A stretch of 64,000 nucleotides of DNA from Chionoecetes opilio (lineage: Eukaryota; Arthropoda; Malacostraca; Decapoda; Majidae), in contig JACEEZ010011781.1 in the NCBI GenBank assembly GCA_016584305.1, positions 311,001 to 375,000 on the forward strand, in the 5' to 3' direction. The position numbers and the translations under genes are program-made. Shown here piece by piece: positions 47,070 to 57,965 of the stretch. The notes under the pieces were generated by a model. The model was not told where the DNA came from. It saw only the letters and a program-made list of their open reading frames with translations, and ran no database searches. Within the stretch, counting starts at the first letter, position 1. Each line of letters starts with the position of its first letter.

Positions 47070-47365
47070 CAAAAATGACCTTTAACTTGACCTTTGACCC
47101 TAAATTTGACCCCAAAGCATGCAACTGACCTCAGAAATCGGTTCCTCACATCCAAGTTATACGGAAAAAAGGTATCACACGTGATTGAAGGTTGATTGGC
47201 TGAAAAGTTATTTTCCACCTCCGTCTGCGGCGTCCATCTTAGATTTATGCTAATTATCGGAGTTCCCCAAGGTTGGCACTCCGGCAACCGAGCTAAATCT
47301 TTTCTATAGACCCATTCGAGTATGAAACCATAAAAAGCAATACACTTCTCATGAAAACAAGGGTT
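47070..47365 (-). repeat. Right terminal inverted repeat of the XPG/CXC transposon
   Basis: Inverted copy of 44458-44752. Substitutions seen include GCTAATT/GATAATT, ATTACGTG/ATCACGTG, GCGTGC/GCATGC and ATTCAGG/ATTTAGG. Confidence 0.93.
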
Positions 47366-48064
<699 letters not shown>

Positions 48065-48232
48065 ACCTGAACTACTAGTTAATCATTATCGAAGTGTCAC
48101 CTTGATAATTTACGTCACCAATCATGAATTAAAAACAAGCCCTTACACTTCACTATTTCTCTTCACCTTGAAAACTCATTAACTATTTTAACGAAGACAT
48201 CCAATTTTTTTTTAGTTAAAGAGACAAACGTA

Positions 48233-48526
48233 CACTCTCAGAAATAAGGGGTACATTAAGGGTCGAATTGTTACATCGCACCATCACTACCCTTTTTAAA
48301 CCCTATGTCCAGGCTGGAGGGTAGATGCTGCCGATTATACCCTTCATCTACCCTTTATCTACCCTTTTTAGACGTGAGGGATGAGAAAGGGTATATTTGG
48401 GGTTTGAAAAGGGTATATTTGGGGTTGGAAAAGGGTATATTTGTAAGGGTAGAAAAAGGGTAGCAGTATTTCATCACTACAAACACCCTTTTTCTACCCT
48501 TTTCCTGCCCTTCTTTTCTAAGAGTG
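48233..48526. mobile_element. TA-flanked MITE, 294 bp
   Basis: TA|CACTCTCAGAAATAAGGG and CTTCTTTTCTAAGAGTG|TA are inverted ends. The interior is rich in AAGGGTA/TACCCTT words in both orientations, likely subterminal repeats. The superfamily is probably Tc1/mariner, from the TA. Confidence 0.8.
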
Positions 48527-48549
48527 TAATAAGAAGGGGCACCACTCAA

Positions 48550-48868
48550 AACATAAGAACATAAGAACATAAGAAAATAAGGAAGCTACAAGAGGCCGTG
48601 AGACCTACACGAGGTAGTTCCTGTTACCTAACTCTACCTACATCCACCTCTCTTCCCCATCCATGAATTTATCTAGACTCCTTTTAAAGACCCCAATAGA
48701 CTCCGCATTGACCACCTGACGACTGAGTCCATGCCAATCATTCACCACCCTATTTGTGAACCAGTTTCTCCCTATTTCCTTTTTAAATCTACGCTTTTCC
48801 AGCTTGATATCCGTTACTTCTTGTTCTACCCTGCTTACTAACCTTAAGAACTTTTCCTACATCGCCTA
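48550..48868 (-). repeat. LINE 3'-tail fragment, family L-tail
   Basis: AACATAAGAACATAAGAACA tail, then the reverse-strand protein end NRVVNDWHGLSRQVVNAESI and SLDKFMDEE-like text, typical of the C-terminus of a non-LTR retrotransposon protein. 5'-truncated. SINE-4 is inserted immediately next to it. Confidence 0.85.
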
Positions 48869-49043
48869 AGATAAGATTTTCATCCTATCTAGACACTTTG
48901 CAAGTACCAACTACAAGGTTATTGACTATACAAAGCGCCGCCACGTCAGCACGAACTAGGCGGACTCGAACCACTGACCGAATGCGCAGGGACGCTACAC
49001 ATTGCAAGCTCACGTCTCTACCAACCTTGCCACCCTGACGGGC
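48869..49043 (-). repeat. SINE-4 copy a with 14-bp target duplication
   Basis: TCCTACATCGCCTA is present at 48855-48868 and 49044-49057. The minus strand reads GCCCGTCAGGGTGGCAAGGT (head with A box) and GGTTCGAGTCC (B box), ending GATGAAAATCTTATCT. 175 bp. Confidence 0.93.
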
Positions 49044-49270
49044 TCCTACATCGCCTACATCTCCTACATTACTAGTAGACTATTGTTTATTTCACAGTGC
49101 GTTTTTTATTTTTGTTTCCACTAAAATAAGTCATGAATGTACGTAGCCATGCATAGAATCAAGTAATGTGTCATGAAAAGTAGTACATCTGGCTTAAATC
49201 TTCGCATTTTTTTCCCCACGTGTTGCGTGTGTAAATAAATCATACGCTTATGCTTTTAATTACGGCCTAT

Positions 49271-50236
49271 TCTAAATACGGTCTAAATACCATCTAAATA
49301 CGGTCTAAATACCATCTAAATACGGTCTAAATACCATCTAAATACGGTCTAAATACCATCTAAATACGGTCTAAATACCATCTAAATACGGTCTAAATAC
49401 CACTAAATCGGTCTAATACCATCTAATACGGTCTAATACCATCTAATACGGTAATACCATCTAATACGGTCTAAATACCACCTAATACCATCTAAATACG
49501 GTCCTAAATACCACTAAATACGTCTAATACATCTAAATACGGTCTAAATACCACTAATACGGTTAATACCATCTAATAGGTCTAATACCATCTAAATAGG
49601 GTCTAATTACCATCTAAAGACGTCAAATACATCTAAATACATGTCTAAATAATCAAATACGGTTAAATACCATCTAAATACGGTTAAATGCCACTTAAAT
49701 GACGGTCTAAATACCATCAAATACAGTCTAAATACCATCTAAATACGGTCTAAATACCATCTAAATACGGTCTAAATACCATCTAAATACGGTCTAAATA
49801 CCATCTAAATACGGTCTAAATACCATCTAAATACGGTCTAAATACCATCTAAATACGGTCTAAATACCATCTAAATACGATCTAAATACGATCTAAATAC
49901 GATCTAAATACGATCTAAATACGATCTAAATACGATCTAAATACGATCTAAATACAGTCTAAATACAGTCTAAATACGATCTAAATACGATCTAAATACA
50001 GTCTAAATACAGTCTAAATACGGTCTAAATACCATCTAAATACGGTCTAAATACCATCTAAATACGGTCTAAATACGATCTAAATACAGTCTAAATACAG
50101 TCTAAATACGATCTAAATACCATCTAAATACGGTCTAAATACCATCTAAATACGGTCTAAATACCATCTAAATACGGTCTAAATACAGTCTAAATACAGT
50201 CTAAATACAGTCTAAATACAATCTAAATACGGTCTA
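49271..50236. repeat. 11/22-bp minisatellite, about 44 double units
   Basis: Alternating CTAAATACGGT and CTAAATACCAT half-units. From about 49860 onward, runs of CTAAATACGAT and CTAAATACAGT homogenise in blocks. 49400-49720 is full of single-base losses, unlike either side. Confidence 0.95.
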
Positions 50237-50879
50237 TTCTTACGGTCGTTTAATTTACGGTTTATTAATAGCGGTTTATTCGTTTTGCTCACGTGTTGCG
50301 TGGGTAGACAAATCATACGCTTCTTATAAGTAAGTAATATACTTCTTATAGTAAATATTTTCCGGGAGGGGTTAAGCCTCCCCATAACCCCCCCCCCCCC
50401 CCCGGGGTTACAGGCTGGGTTCGAACACGTGCCTCGGGAACCTCACCTCCACACCTCTATCTTCCCTGTCTGTCTGTGGCCTTTCCTGCTCGTTAATTGT
50501 AAGGTGATAAGCCACCCTGATACCAACCTGTTCACGGCGCATGGACGACCGTTTCTCTGCCACTCTTTCCTCTCCTATCGCCTCTTTCTCTCACCTCTCA
50601 TTACATTATCTTCCCCCTCGCCCTCCTCCTCCTCTTCCTCCTCTTGGGGGTTTTCCTATCCCTCGCTATTCATGTAGTACACGTCTATGTGTTTGGAGTA
50701 ATTAGTGTGATAATGGTGGTCATGGTTAGGACCAATTGCCTAAAGGTTGTTGCCACTAGTTGTGATATGAGTTGTGTGTTGCTTTTGGTCTTGTTCTAGC
50801 ATTGGTTATTATTAACATTATTATTATTATTGTCATTATCTATAGTTAAATAGACTGCATGGCAGAGTGGTGTGTGTGA
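50237..50879. other. No gene seen
   Basis: A poly-C run of about 17 lies at 50388-50404. 50405-50680 is CT-rich. No exon or named repeat. Confidence 0.45.
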
Positions 50880-51160
50880 GTGTGTCATTCACCCAGGGTC
50901 TTGTCCACGCGAGTCATACTCGCGATCGGCAGTTTCACCCTCCCGGTGCGAGTTTGGAGCTCATTATTACCAATCATTGGGTTATGCTGGGACCTCACAA
51001 CCACCCCCCTCACACACCAACCCCCTTGCTTAAGGAAGACAGTAACCGCCCGAATATCTCAGTGGAAAAATCCTCGGGAACGAGCGGAGCCGGGGATCGA
51101 ACGCTGGGTCACCGAATGCTGCGTAACACTCTAACTCACCAAGCCGTTCAGGCGGATATT
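50880..51160 (-). repeat. Possible tRNA-derived SINE (family 5)
   Basis: The minus strand has CCTGAACGGCTTGGTGAGTT as an A-box-like head and GCGTTCGATCCCCGGCTCC as a B box about 45 bp on. There is only one copy in the window, so the family status is inference. Confidence 0.4.
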
Positions 51161-51998
51161 CAGGCGCAAGTTGTAGTGGTGTCCAGAGAGACAGGGTAGG
51201 AATAACTCAGTCTGTCTTCAGCTTGCATTGGTGTGTATGTACCAAGGAAGCTAGAAACACGAGGAAGGTGATCTCTAGCTTCCTTGGTATGTAGCTTACA
51301 TGCAGAAGTCCTGAGAGTTCAACTTTAACATATAGTATTCACCCCGCGGCGCCAACACTTAAACCCTAAACTACTATTTAAAGAGCCAACAATCTATAAC
51401 CATCAGGCTATAATACTACACAAGTGATGCAGAGGTGAGATAAAAAAAAAACGAGAGAAAAGGGAGAATACACTTTAGGATTGAAGTCTGAGCGAGGATG
51501 CGAGAGGATGAAGACAAGCGGAAAGAATCATCGGTGAGCGCGAGGTGTTAACGTAACCAATAGGAGATGAAGAGCAAAGAGGCGGAGTCCAAACGGTGGT
51601 CACCCATCTGTTTGTTTCCGCCCTGGCACTCAGCGACAGACAGACAGACGTGTGGCACTGAGGCACAGGGCAGGGCCACTCCTTTGCCTCACGCGCGTTC
51701 CACTTAAGTACTAAATTTCCGACAATAGAACCAGGTGGCTTTTGGGGTTCCATTCCTGTCCAATCCTAAGAGTATAAAGAGTGTCTGTGGATGTATTTAT
51801 AAGCGTGTGTGTGTTTATCTGACATTAACCGCTCTATAAAGACATTAAATTACCAACATTAGTAGAACCAGGTGGCTTTTTGGACGCAATTCCTGTGAGA
51901 CATAAGAGTGTAAGGAATGTTTCTGTGTGTGTATTTGTAAACGTGAGTGTGGTTTTCTGACACTAACTGCTCTACAAAGACAAAAAGACGTGGTTTCT
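51161..51998. other. Candidate promoter/5' UTR region of the gene at 52568
   Basis: A CCAAT box lies at 51557-51561 (TAACCAATAGG) in a GC-balanced stretch 51480-51760, upstream of a plus-strand coding exon. 51740-51960 holds two diverged copies of the 62-bp repeat seen next door, with AGAACCAGGTGGCTTTT repeated at 51728 and 51866. The promoter assignment is tentative. Confidence 0.3.
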
Positions 51999-52436
51999 GG
52001 TTAAACGAGTGTGTTTGTCTGACATTAACGCCTCTATAAAGACAAAAAGACGTGGTTTCTGGTTAAACGAGTGTGTTTGTCTGACATTAACGCCTCTATA
52101 AAGACAAAAAGACGTGGTTTCTGGTTAAACGAGTGTGTTTGTCTGACATTAACGCCTCTACAAAGACAAAAAGACGTGGTTTCTGGTTAAACGAGTGTGT
52201 TAGCCTGACATTAACGCCTCTACAAAGACAAAAAGACGTGGTTTCTGGTTAAACGAGTGTGTTTGCCTGACATTAACGCCTCTACAAAGACAAAAAGACG
52301 TGGTTTCTGGTTAAACGAGTGTGTTTGCCTGACATTAACGCCTCTACAAAGACAAAAAGACGTGGTTTCTGGTTAAACGAGTGTGTTTGCCTGACATTAA
52401 CGCCTCTACAAAGACAAAAAGACGTTCGTGTGTGTG
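51999..52436. repeat. 62-bp minisatellite, about 7 units
   Basis: Unit GTGTGTTTGTCTGACATTAA then CGCCTCTATAAAGACAAAAA then GACGTGGTTTCTGGTTAAAC GA. Later units carry TACAAAG and GCCTG variants. Confidence 0.95.
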
Positions 52437-52567
52437 TTTATCAGACATAACTGCTCTACAAAGACAAAAAGACGTGGTTACTGCTATCGATTTGGACACT
52501 ACAAAAGTCCTAACTACGAAAGCCCAAAAAAGCCTTAACTACAAAAAGCCCAAAGAATCGTAGTGCC

Positions 52568-52665
52568 ATGTCCAACGAGGAGGGTTCTGTGCCTGAGGGC
52601 GGAGACAGTCCCCATTCGTCCCCTACTGACCTGTTATCCCTCACCAGACAACATCTTCAGAACAG
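52568..52665 (+). CDS. Candidate first coding exon of an unidentified gene
   Basis: ATG at 52568 opens 32 codons plus two bases ending in a consensus donor CAG|GTATGAG. The peptide starts MSNEEGSVPEGGDSPHSSPT and continues DLLSLTRQHLQNR: an acidic, Ser/Pro-rich start then an amphipathic helix. Balanced codon use and the donor suggest a real exon, unlike the surrounding repeats. I do not recognise the protein. The next exon would have to lie beyond the window or be missed; the 57-bp array that follows would be intronic. Confidence 0.45.
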
Positions 52666-52714
52666 GTATGAGTTTTGTTCACTCTTGATTAATAATTCTT
52701 TTGCTTCCTTATTG

Positions 52715-53245
52715 ATATTCGTTTCTCTTGATTGCTCCTGATAACTCTTCTGCGTCCTCATCCATCTCCTGATATTCGTTTCTCTTGATTGCTCCTGATA
52801 ACTCTTCTGCGTCCTCATCCATCTCCTGATATTCGTTTCTCTTGATTGCTCCTGATAACTCTTCTGCGTCCTCATCCATCTCCTGATATTCGTCTCTCTT
52901 GATTGCTCCTGATAACTCTTCTGCGTCCTCATCCATCTCCTGATATTCGTTTCTCTTGATTGCTCCTGATAACTCTTCTGCGTCCTCATCCATCTCCTGA
53001 TATTCGTTTCTCTTGATTGCTCCTGATAACTCTTCTGCGTCCTCATCCATCTCCTGATATTCGTTTCTCTTGATTGCTCCTGATAACTCTTCTGCGTCCT
53101 CATCCATCTCCTGATATTCGTTTCTCTTGATTGCTCCTGATAACTCTTCTGCGTCCTCATCCATCTCCTGATATTCGTTTCTCTTGATTGCTCCTGATAA
53201 CTCTTCTGCTTCCTCATCCATCTCCTGATATTCGTTTTTCCTTTC
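52715..53245. repeat. 57-bp minisatellite, about 9 units
   Basis: Unit begins TCTCTTGATTGCTCCTGATA and ends CATCTCCTGATATTCGTT. On the minus strand two frames stay open (EYQEMDEDAEELSGAIKR and IRRWMRTQKSYQEQSRE repeats), the first for 269 residues. The units are nearly identical at silent and non-silent sites alike, so there is no sign of coding constraint. Confidence 0.93.
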
Positions 53246-53347
53246 GTGTTTTTTTCTCTTGTGTGTGTGTGTGGTTTTTTTTCCGACCACAAATGGAAAC
53301 AGAACAGAAGTATGAAATGAAAGGAGGTACCAGAAATTTCCCTTTAA
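53246..53347. other. Short spacer
   Basis: A (GT)5 run and T-rich sequence; nothing else. Confidence 0.5.
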
Positions 53348-53664
53348 TACCCCCGTCACACTAGAGGCCGAATGAGTCGGAATGCCGTCGAAATGAACAT
53401 TCTTGGTATATACATGGATATTCGAAGTGCATTCGAAGTGCTTTCTAAAAATGATGACTGCATTCCAAACATTCGGGCCTATTCTTGTGGCCGGCCCGGA
53501 TATTTTGCTCATGCTCAAAACTTTCGAGGTGCATTCGAAGTACAGAAATATCGAACCATGAAAAGACTAAAAATGCGGTTTTAAAGGAATAACATATTTA
53601 GAAAATTCTTCATTCCGGCTGGTTCTTCTTGATTCCTGCTGATTCCGAATAAGTGTGACGAGGT
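53348..53664. mobile_element. TTAA-flanked MITE, second type, about 317 bp
   Basis: TTAA at 53344-53347 and 53665-53668. Ends TACCCCCGTCACACTA and AAGTGTGACGAGGT are imperfect inverted repeats. The interior has repeated GTGCATTCGAAGT words. No relation to MITE-B was seen. Confidence 0.6.
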
Positions 53665-53668
53665 TTAA

Positions 53669-54035
53669 GAGACATAAAGAAAGTTTCCATTTATCCTCCT
53701 TTTCCTGCCTTCTAAACCGCCTTCAACGACCACTTTACTGCATATTTTAGCATATTTATATTTCTCGATTTACTGAAAATGTTTAAATGTGTAGGTATCA
53801 TTACCATTCATTAACTTTACTTTCAACTTTGCTCCATATTTTTAGAGTCATTTACAATTTGGCTTTTGATAACATGGCGCGATATATTAATTTCAATAAT
53901 CTTTGTATGCATATCAAGATGCAGTGAATATTTCGTACACGTTTCTTTCGCTGATTCTGAAGCTTTCCCAAGGCGCATATTCTGTGGAGTTTCAATGCAT
54001 GTCTCAGAAAATCTAATACGAAAAGCAGCAAAAGT
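53669..54035. other. No gene seen
   Basis: AT-rich, no recognisable feature. Confidence 0.5.
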
Positions 54036-54244
54036 TTAACCGCTTGAGGCCCAGAACGTAATTTCCATTGTAATTCGGGTACCATTAGATGATTTTTAGT
54101 GAATATAAGCAATATTTTATAGATATGACCTGTTTAGTATTCCTGTCCACTAGCTAATTTGGTATATTCAGTCACTTTTCGTAATTTTATGGCTAACAAC
54201 AGACACTTATTAGCAAAGGAAATATCTGGGCGTGAAGGGGTTAA
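54036..54244 (-). mobile_element. MITE-B copy 6
   Basis: TTAACCGCTTGAGGCCCAGA ... GGCGTGAAGGGGTTAA, perfect TTAA on both sides. Confidence 0.9.
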
Positions 54245-54514
54245 GAGTACACATCGTAAATGCTACATAGAGTGATTTGCTTCTGCGCCTTTCAATCGGT
54301 TTTTTATTATTTCACAGATCTGTCATCCTTAAGTGTCAGATTCTTCCTTCTTCCTTATTTTGTTAATCACTAATAATACAAAAAAGCAGCGAAATTTTAA
54401 TAGTAGTGAATACTATATATAGTTATTTGCTTCTACCCTTTTCTATCGTATTTTCATATTTCATTTTTTTTTTTTTGAAAGCAGGCAACTATATGCACTA
54501 ATTATTAAAGGTCA

Positions 54515-54517
<3 letters not shown>

Positions 54518-54588
<71 letters not shown>
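54518..54588. repeat. (AC)n microsatellite
   Basis: About 70 bp, directly abutting the head of SINE-2. 54245-54517 has no gene. Confidence 0.97.
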
Positions 54589-54590
<2 letters not shown>

Positions 54591-54887
54591 GAACTCCGTA
54601 GTGTAAGGGATAGCACGCTCGGCTCACAACCGAGAAGTCCCGGGTTCGATCCCCAGGCGGAGCGAAGACAGACGGGCGGTCTTCTTAAAACCCGAGCCCC
54701 TGTCCACCCATCAGTGAATGGGTACCGGGTGTTAGCCGGGGGTTTGTGACCCCCCTCCCGGGGTGGTGGCTTCGGCCAACACTAAGCACTAAGGATGAAT
54801 GATAAAATAAATGTTGATATGGAGACGGGGCCATACGAGCGTTGCTCAGGCCCTGTAAAATACAACTAGATGAATACACACACACAT
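54589..54887 (+). repeat. SINE-2, tRNA-Val-like head
   Basis: ACTCCGTAGTGTAAGGGATA begins a near-complete tRNA shape: acceptor CTCCG pairs with CGGAG, anticodon stem CTCGG/CCGAG with loop CTCACAA (CAC, valine), and T arm CGGGTTCGATCCC. The body (GGTACCGGGTGTTAGCCGGG) and the 3' end GCCATACGAGCGTTGCTCAG, ACAACTAGATGAATAC show that it is a SINE and not a tRNA gene. Confidence 0.85.
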
Positions 54888-54931
54888 GACAGATAATGTT
54901 TCATGCAAATACGTCTCCCTTAAGCAGAGCC

Positions 54932-55253
54932 TCCGTAGTGTAGTGGCTAGCGTGCCTGGCTATACGAATCTGCGGGCCCTGGTTCGAATCCGGGCCAGGG
55001 CAAGTCGGCGACCAGCAGACCAGCTGTTCTTCCTTCCTTTCGGGGTTGGTGGATAAATGGGTACCTGGGGAAACCTGGGGAAGGTAACTGTGGTAACCCG
55101 GGTGTCACACTAGCCCTGTGTCCCGGGGTAACGGGTCCTCACCCACCACAGGTTCAAGGGCTAATGCCCTTGGATGCCCTTGGATGCCCTTGGATGCCAC
55201 GGAGATGAGCACCGAATGCCACGCGCAACATAACGTATGCTCCCACCTTTACT
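54932..55253 (+). repeat. SINE-3 copy b, with resolved 12-bp target duplication
   Basis: Head CCTCCGTAGTGTAGTGGCTA, B box GGTTCGAATCC, body as copy a, and TGCCCTTGGA repeated three times near 55167-55195. TTAAGCAGAGCC lies before the head (54920-54931). The same word follows the tail, but its TTAA was hit by MITE-B copy 7, leaving TTAA at 55254 and TTAAGCAGAGCC at 55463-55474. Confidence 0.9.
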
Positions 55254-55466
55254 TTAACCCCTGCACGCCCAGATCTTCCTTTGTTATATAAAATCGTATG
55301 TTGTCGAGCCATAAAATTACGAAAAGTAGCTGAATATACCAAATTAGTTAGTGGACAAGGATACTAAACAGGTCATATCTATAATGTATTGGTTATATTA
55401 ACTAAAAAATCGTCTATTGGTACCCAAATTACAATGGAAATTACGTTCTGGGTCTTAAAGGGTTAA
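55254..55466 (+). mobile_element. MITE-B copy 7
   Basis: TTAACCCCTGCACGCCCAGA ... GGGTCTTAAAGGGTTAA. It landed in the TTAA that starts the 3' duplication of SINE-3 copy b. Confidence 0.92.
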
Positions 55467-55678
55467 GCAGAGCCCAGGGAATAAGCTTAGGACCCCGACG
55501 TCCATCAGGGGCCCCCAAGAGCACTTGAAATGTCCCACTAGAAAAGAGCTTGAATTTTGTCATGTGAACTACCCAACACGGATACAATAAAAGGTGTTAG
55601 TTTTGCACATGTGATTCACCAAGCATTGATCGTAGTCAAAAGTATTGGAGGATGGGGGCTGCAAACCATATTCTGCTT

Positions 55679-55975
55679 AGAACATAAGAACATTAGAACA
55701 TATGAAAACAAGGAAGCTACAAGAGGCCGCGAGACCTACACGAGTTAGTTCCTGTTACTTAACACTACCTATATCGACCTCTCTTCCTCATCCATGAATT
55801 TATCCAGACTCCTTTTAAAGACCTCAATAGACTCCGCGTTGACCACCTGACGACTGAGTCCATGCCAATCATTCACCACCCTATTTGTGAACCAGTTTCT
55901 CCCTGTTTCCTTTTTAAATCTACGCTTTTCCAGCTTGAATCCGTTACTTCTCGTTCTACCCTGCTTACTACTTCA
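55679..55975 (-). repeat. LINE 3'-tail fragment, family L-tail
   Basis: Same text as 48550-48868, including FTNRVVNDWHG and SLDKFMDEEERS read on the minus strand, ending at an in-frame stop before the 3' UTR. 5'-truncated at TGCTTACTA, the same place as the 48550 copy. Confidence 0.85.
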
Positions 55976-56341
55976 TTTTCTCTCTAATCCTCATTCTCCT
56001 CCTCCTTCTCTTCTTCCTTTTCTTCTTCCTTTTTCATCCTACCTTTCGCCCTCCCTCCTTCCCCTACTTCAATTCCTACATTTCATTCTTCCCCTCTCAC
56101 TGCTTCTTCTTCTCTTATTTTCTTTCTAATCCTTCTCCTTCTCCTCCTCCTCCTCCTCCTCCTGATCCTCCTCCTCCTCCTCCTCCTCCTCCTCCTCCTC
56201 CTCCTTCCTTCTTCTTCTTCCTCGTTCTACAAAATGGCTTTGGCCGGCTCTGCCCTCAAGCTTATTTCTTAAATCTTATTGTATTTCTTTTTCCTTCTCT
56301 CTGGCTATCTACTCTTTCCTTTTTTCCTTCCGTGCATGTTA
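55976..56341. other. CT-rich tract with (CTC)n
   Basis: Pyrimidine-rich DNA with a CTC run of about 60 bp at 56141-56203. No gene. Confidence 0.7.
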
Positions 56342-57083
56342 AGGCCCCCATCCACGGTACGATTGGTCGTACGATCTGATCCGACAGACCTGATCCGATG
56401 GATATCCTACCACCCACTAACGATCTGACCGCACCTCAGGATCAATTCAGTTGGTGATAGAAACGGTGGAGAGCGGTTCCCATGATGGGTCTATGCAGCG
56501 AGGATCGAATTACTTTTGATGGAATCTGATACCACAACTGAGGAGCGTAAACATCATCCGCGCTCGCACCAAATTTCGTAGAGGCAATTATTTTCTTAAT
56601 ATATTTCCGGAACACACTTCTCATATTGTTTTTGTTTTTTTACTGTTTCAACATTAGCCTGACTGTCGCTCACTGTCCCGCTCCTTGAGTTTCTCTGCCA
56701 ACACTTCATAAGCTGCATTTTTCTTATATTTATCCATTGACTTTTTGCTTTTTATTTCCCACAAACATTCAGTTTCTATATAATTGGATGAATTCTGTCC
56801 AAAAGTACTTCTCATCAAAGAAACAATTCATCTTGGTAATCCTCTCGCGACGCTGTCAGTGGCGAAACTGACGGCTGGCCTCACGATCAGCACACTCACG
56901 GTGCGATCCGGTCTGAACCGGATGATCTGTCGGATCTAAAAACCAAACACTGCTTGGTCGCATCCGACCAGCTGTCAGTCGGTCGGACAGACCAAAATCA
57001 CCCCACTCACGATCCAATCTGGTTGGATCCAACCAGATCTGTCCGATGGTCGTACGACCAGATCGCACCGTGGATGGGGGCCT
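56342..57083. mobile_element. PIF/Harbinger-like element, 742 bp, TTA duplication
   Basis: TTA at 56339-56341 and 57084-57086. Ends AGGCCCCCATCCACGGTACG and CGCACCGTGGATGGGGGCCT are inverted repeats; GGTCGTACGA recurs subterminally. A TWA duplication with GGCC-type ends fits PIF/Harbinger, and the decayed MADF gene inside supports it, since Harbingers carry a Myb/MADF-like accessory protein. No DDE transposase remains. Confidence 0.88.
56510..56815 (-). pseudogene. MADF-domain (Myb/SANT-like) Harbinger accessory protein, decayed
   Basis: Read on the minus strand with frameshifts: DEKYFWTEFIQLYRN, then ECLWEIKSKKSMDKYKKNAA and YEVLAEKLKER, then RSVFRKYIKKIIAS, FGASADDVYAPQLWY. These are the W-x-FI-x-LYR, CLW, YKKK-A and P-x-LWY landmarks of MADF domains in order. 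In Harbinger elements this protein binds DNA and helps import the transposase. At least two frameshifts, near 56780 and 56660. Confidence 0.85.
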
Positions 57084-57120
57084 TTAGACAAATACTAAAA
57101 AAATGACTCATGCATCTGTA

Positions 57121-57124
<4 letters not shown>
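57084..57124. other. Right target duplication of the Harbinger element and spacer
   Basis: TTA at 57084-57086, then unique sequence. Confidence 0.7.

Positions 57125-57196
<72 letters not shown>
57125..57196. repeat. (CT)n microsatellite
   Basis: About 72 bp of CT. 57197-57546 shows no gene. Confidence 0.97.
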
Positions 57197-57199
<3 letters not shown>

Positions 57200-57541
57200 C
57201 AAGTGGCTATTCCCTGCCTATTGTGGTCCGCGAGCAGTCAGATAACACATAGTTAGGCCAAAGTAATGAGAGCTGTCTATCCGAACTGATTAGCGAGGGT
57301 TAGCGGCCCGTGCGACAAAGATAAAGGGAATTAAGGAGTGGGCTAATTTAATACTTGTAATCTACTATACGTTTTTTTTTACACCGTGGTAACGAGAGAG
57401 TAAATATAGTTATTATTAAGAGAGTTATCTATTGAGTTATATAGGCTATTGTTAAATTAAGGATCGGAAAGGTTATTCAAAAGCAAACGAGATGGGAGAA
57501 AGAGAGACAGAGTGAAAAGAGAGAGAGGTCGAATCATTTTT

Positions 57542-57946
<405 letters not shown>

Positions 57947-57965
57947 ATAATGTCCTTATCATTAT

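Larger units (their letters stand above)
44458..47365 (+). mobile_element. 2.9-kb DNA transposon with ~295-bp TIRs and an XPG-like nuclease/CXC gene
   Basis: Left TIR 44458-44752 and right TIR 47070-47365 are inverted copies. About five mismatches are visible over the inner 230 bp (roughly 98%), with lower identity in the outermost 60 bp. Ends read about AACCTTGTTGTTGCGAGAGG and AACCCTTGTTTTCATGAGAA. They enclose one reading frame (44864-46993) broken by a stop, a likely 5' intron acceptor (TTCTTCTTTTCATAG at about 44854) and a polyadenylation signal AATAAA at 47006-47011. I could not settle the target duplication. Long near-identical TIRs around a nuclease-like gene indicate a recently mobile class II element. 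Academ elements also encode an XPG-type nuclease and are the nearest named comparison, but this placement is inference. Confidence 0.85.

Noticed and set aside
54589..54664. Functional tRNA-Val gene
   Set aside because: Acceptor mismatch, and the copy continues into a SINE body with a tail; no pol III terminator right after the tRNA part.
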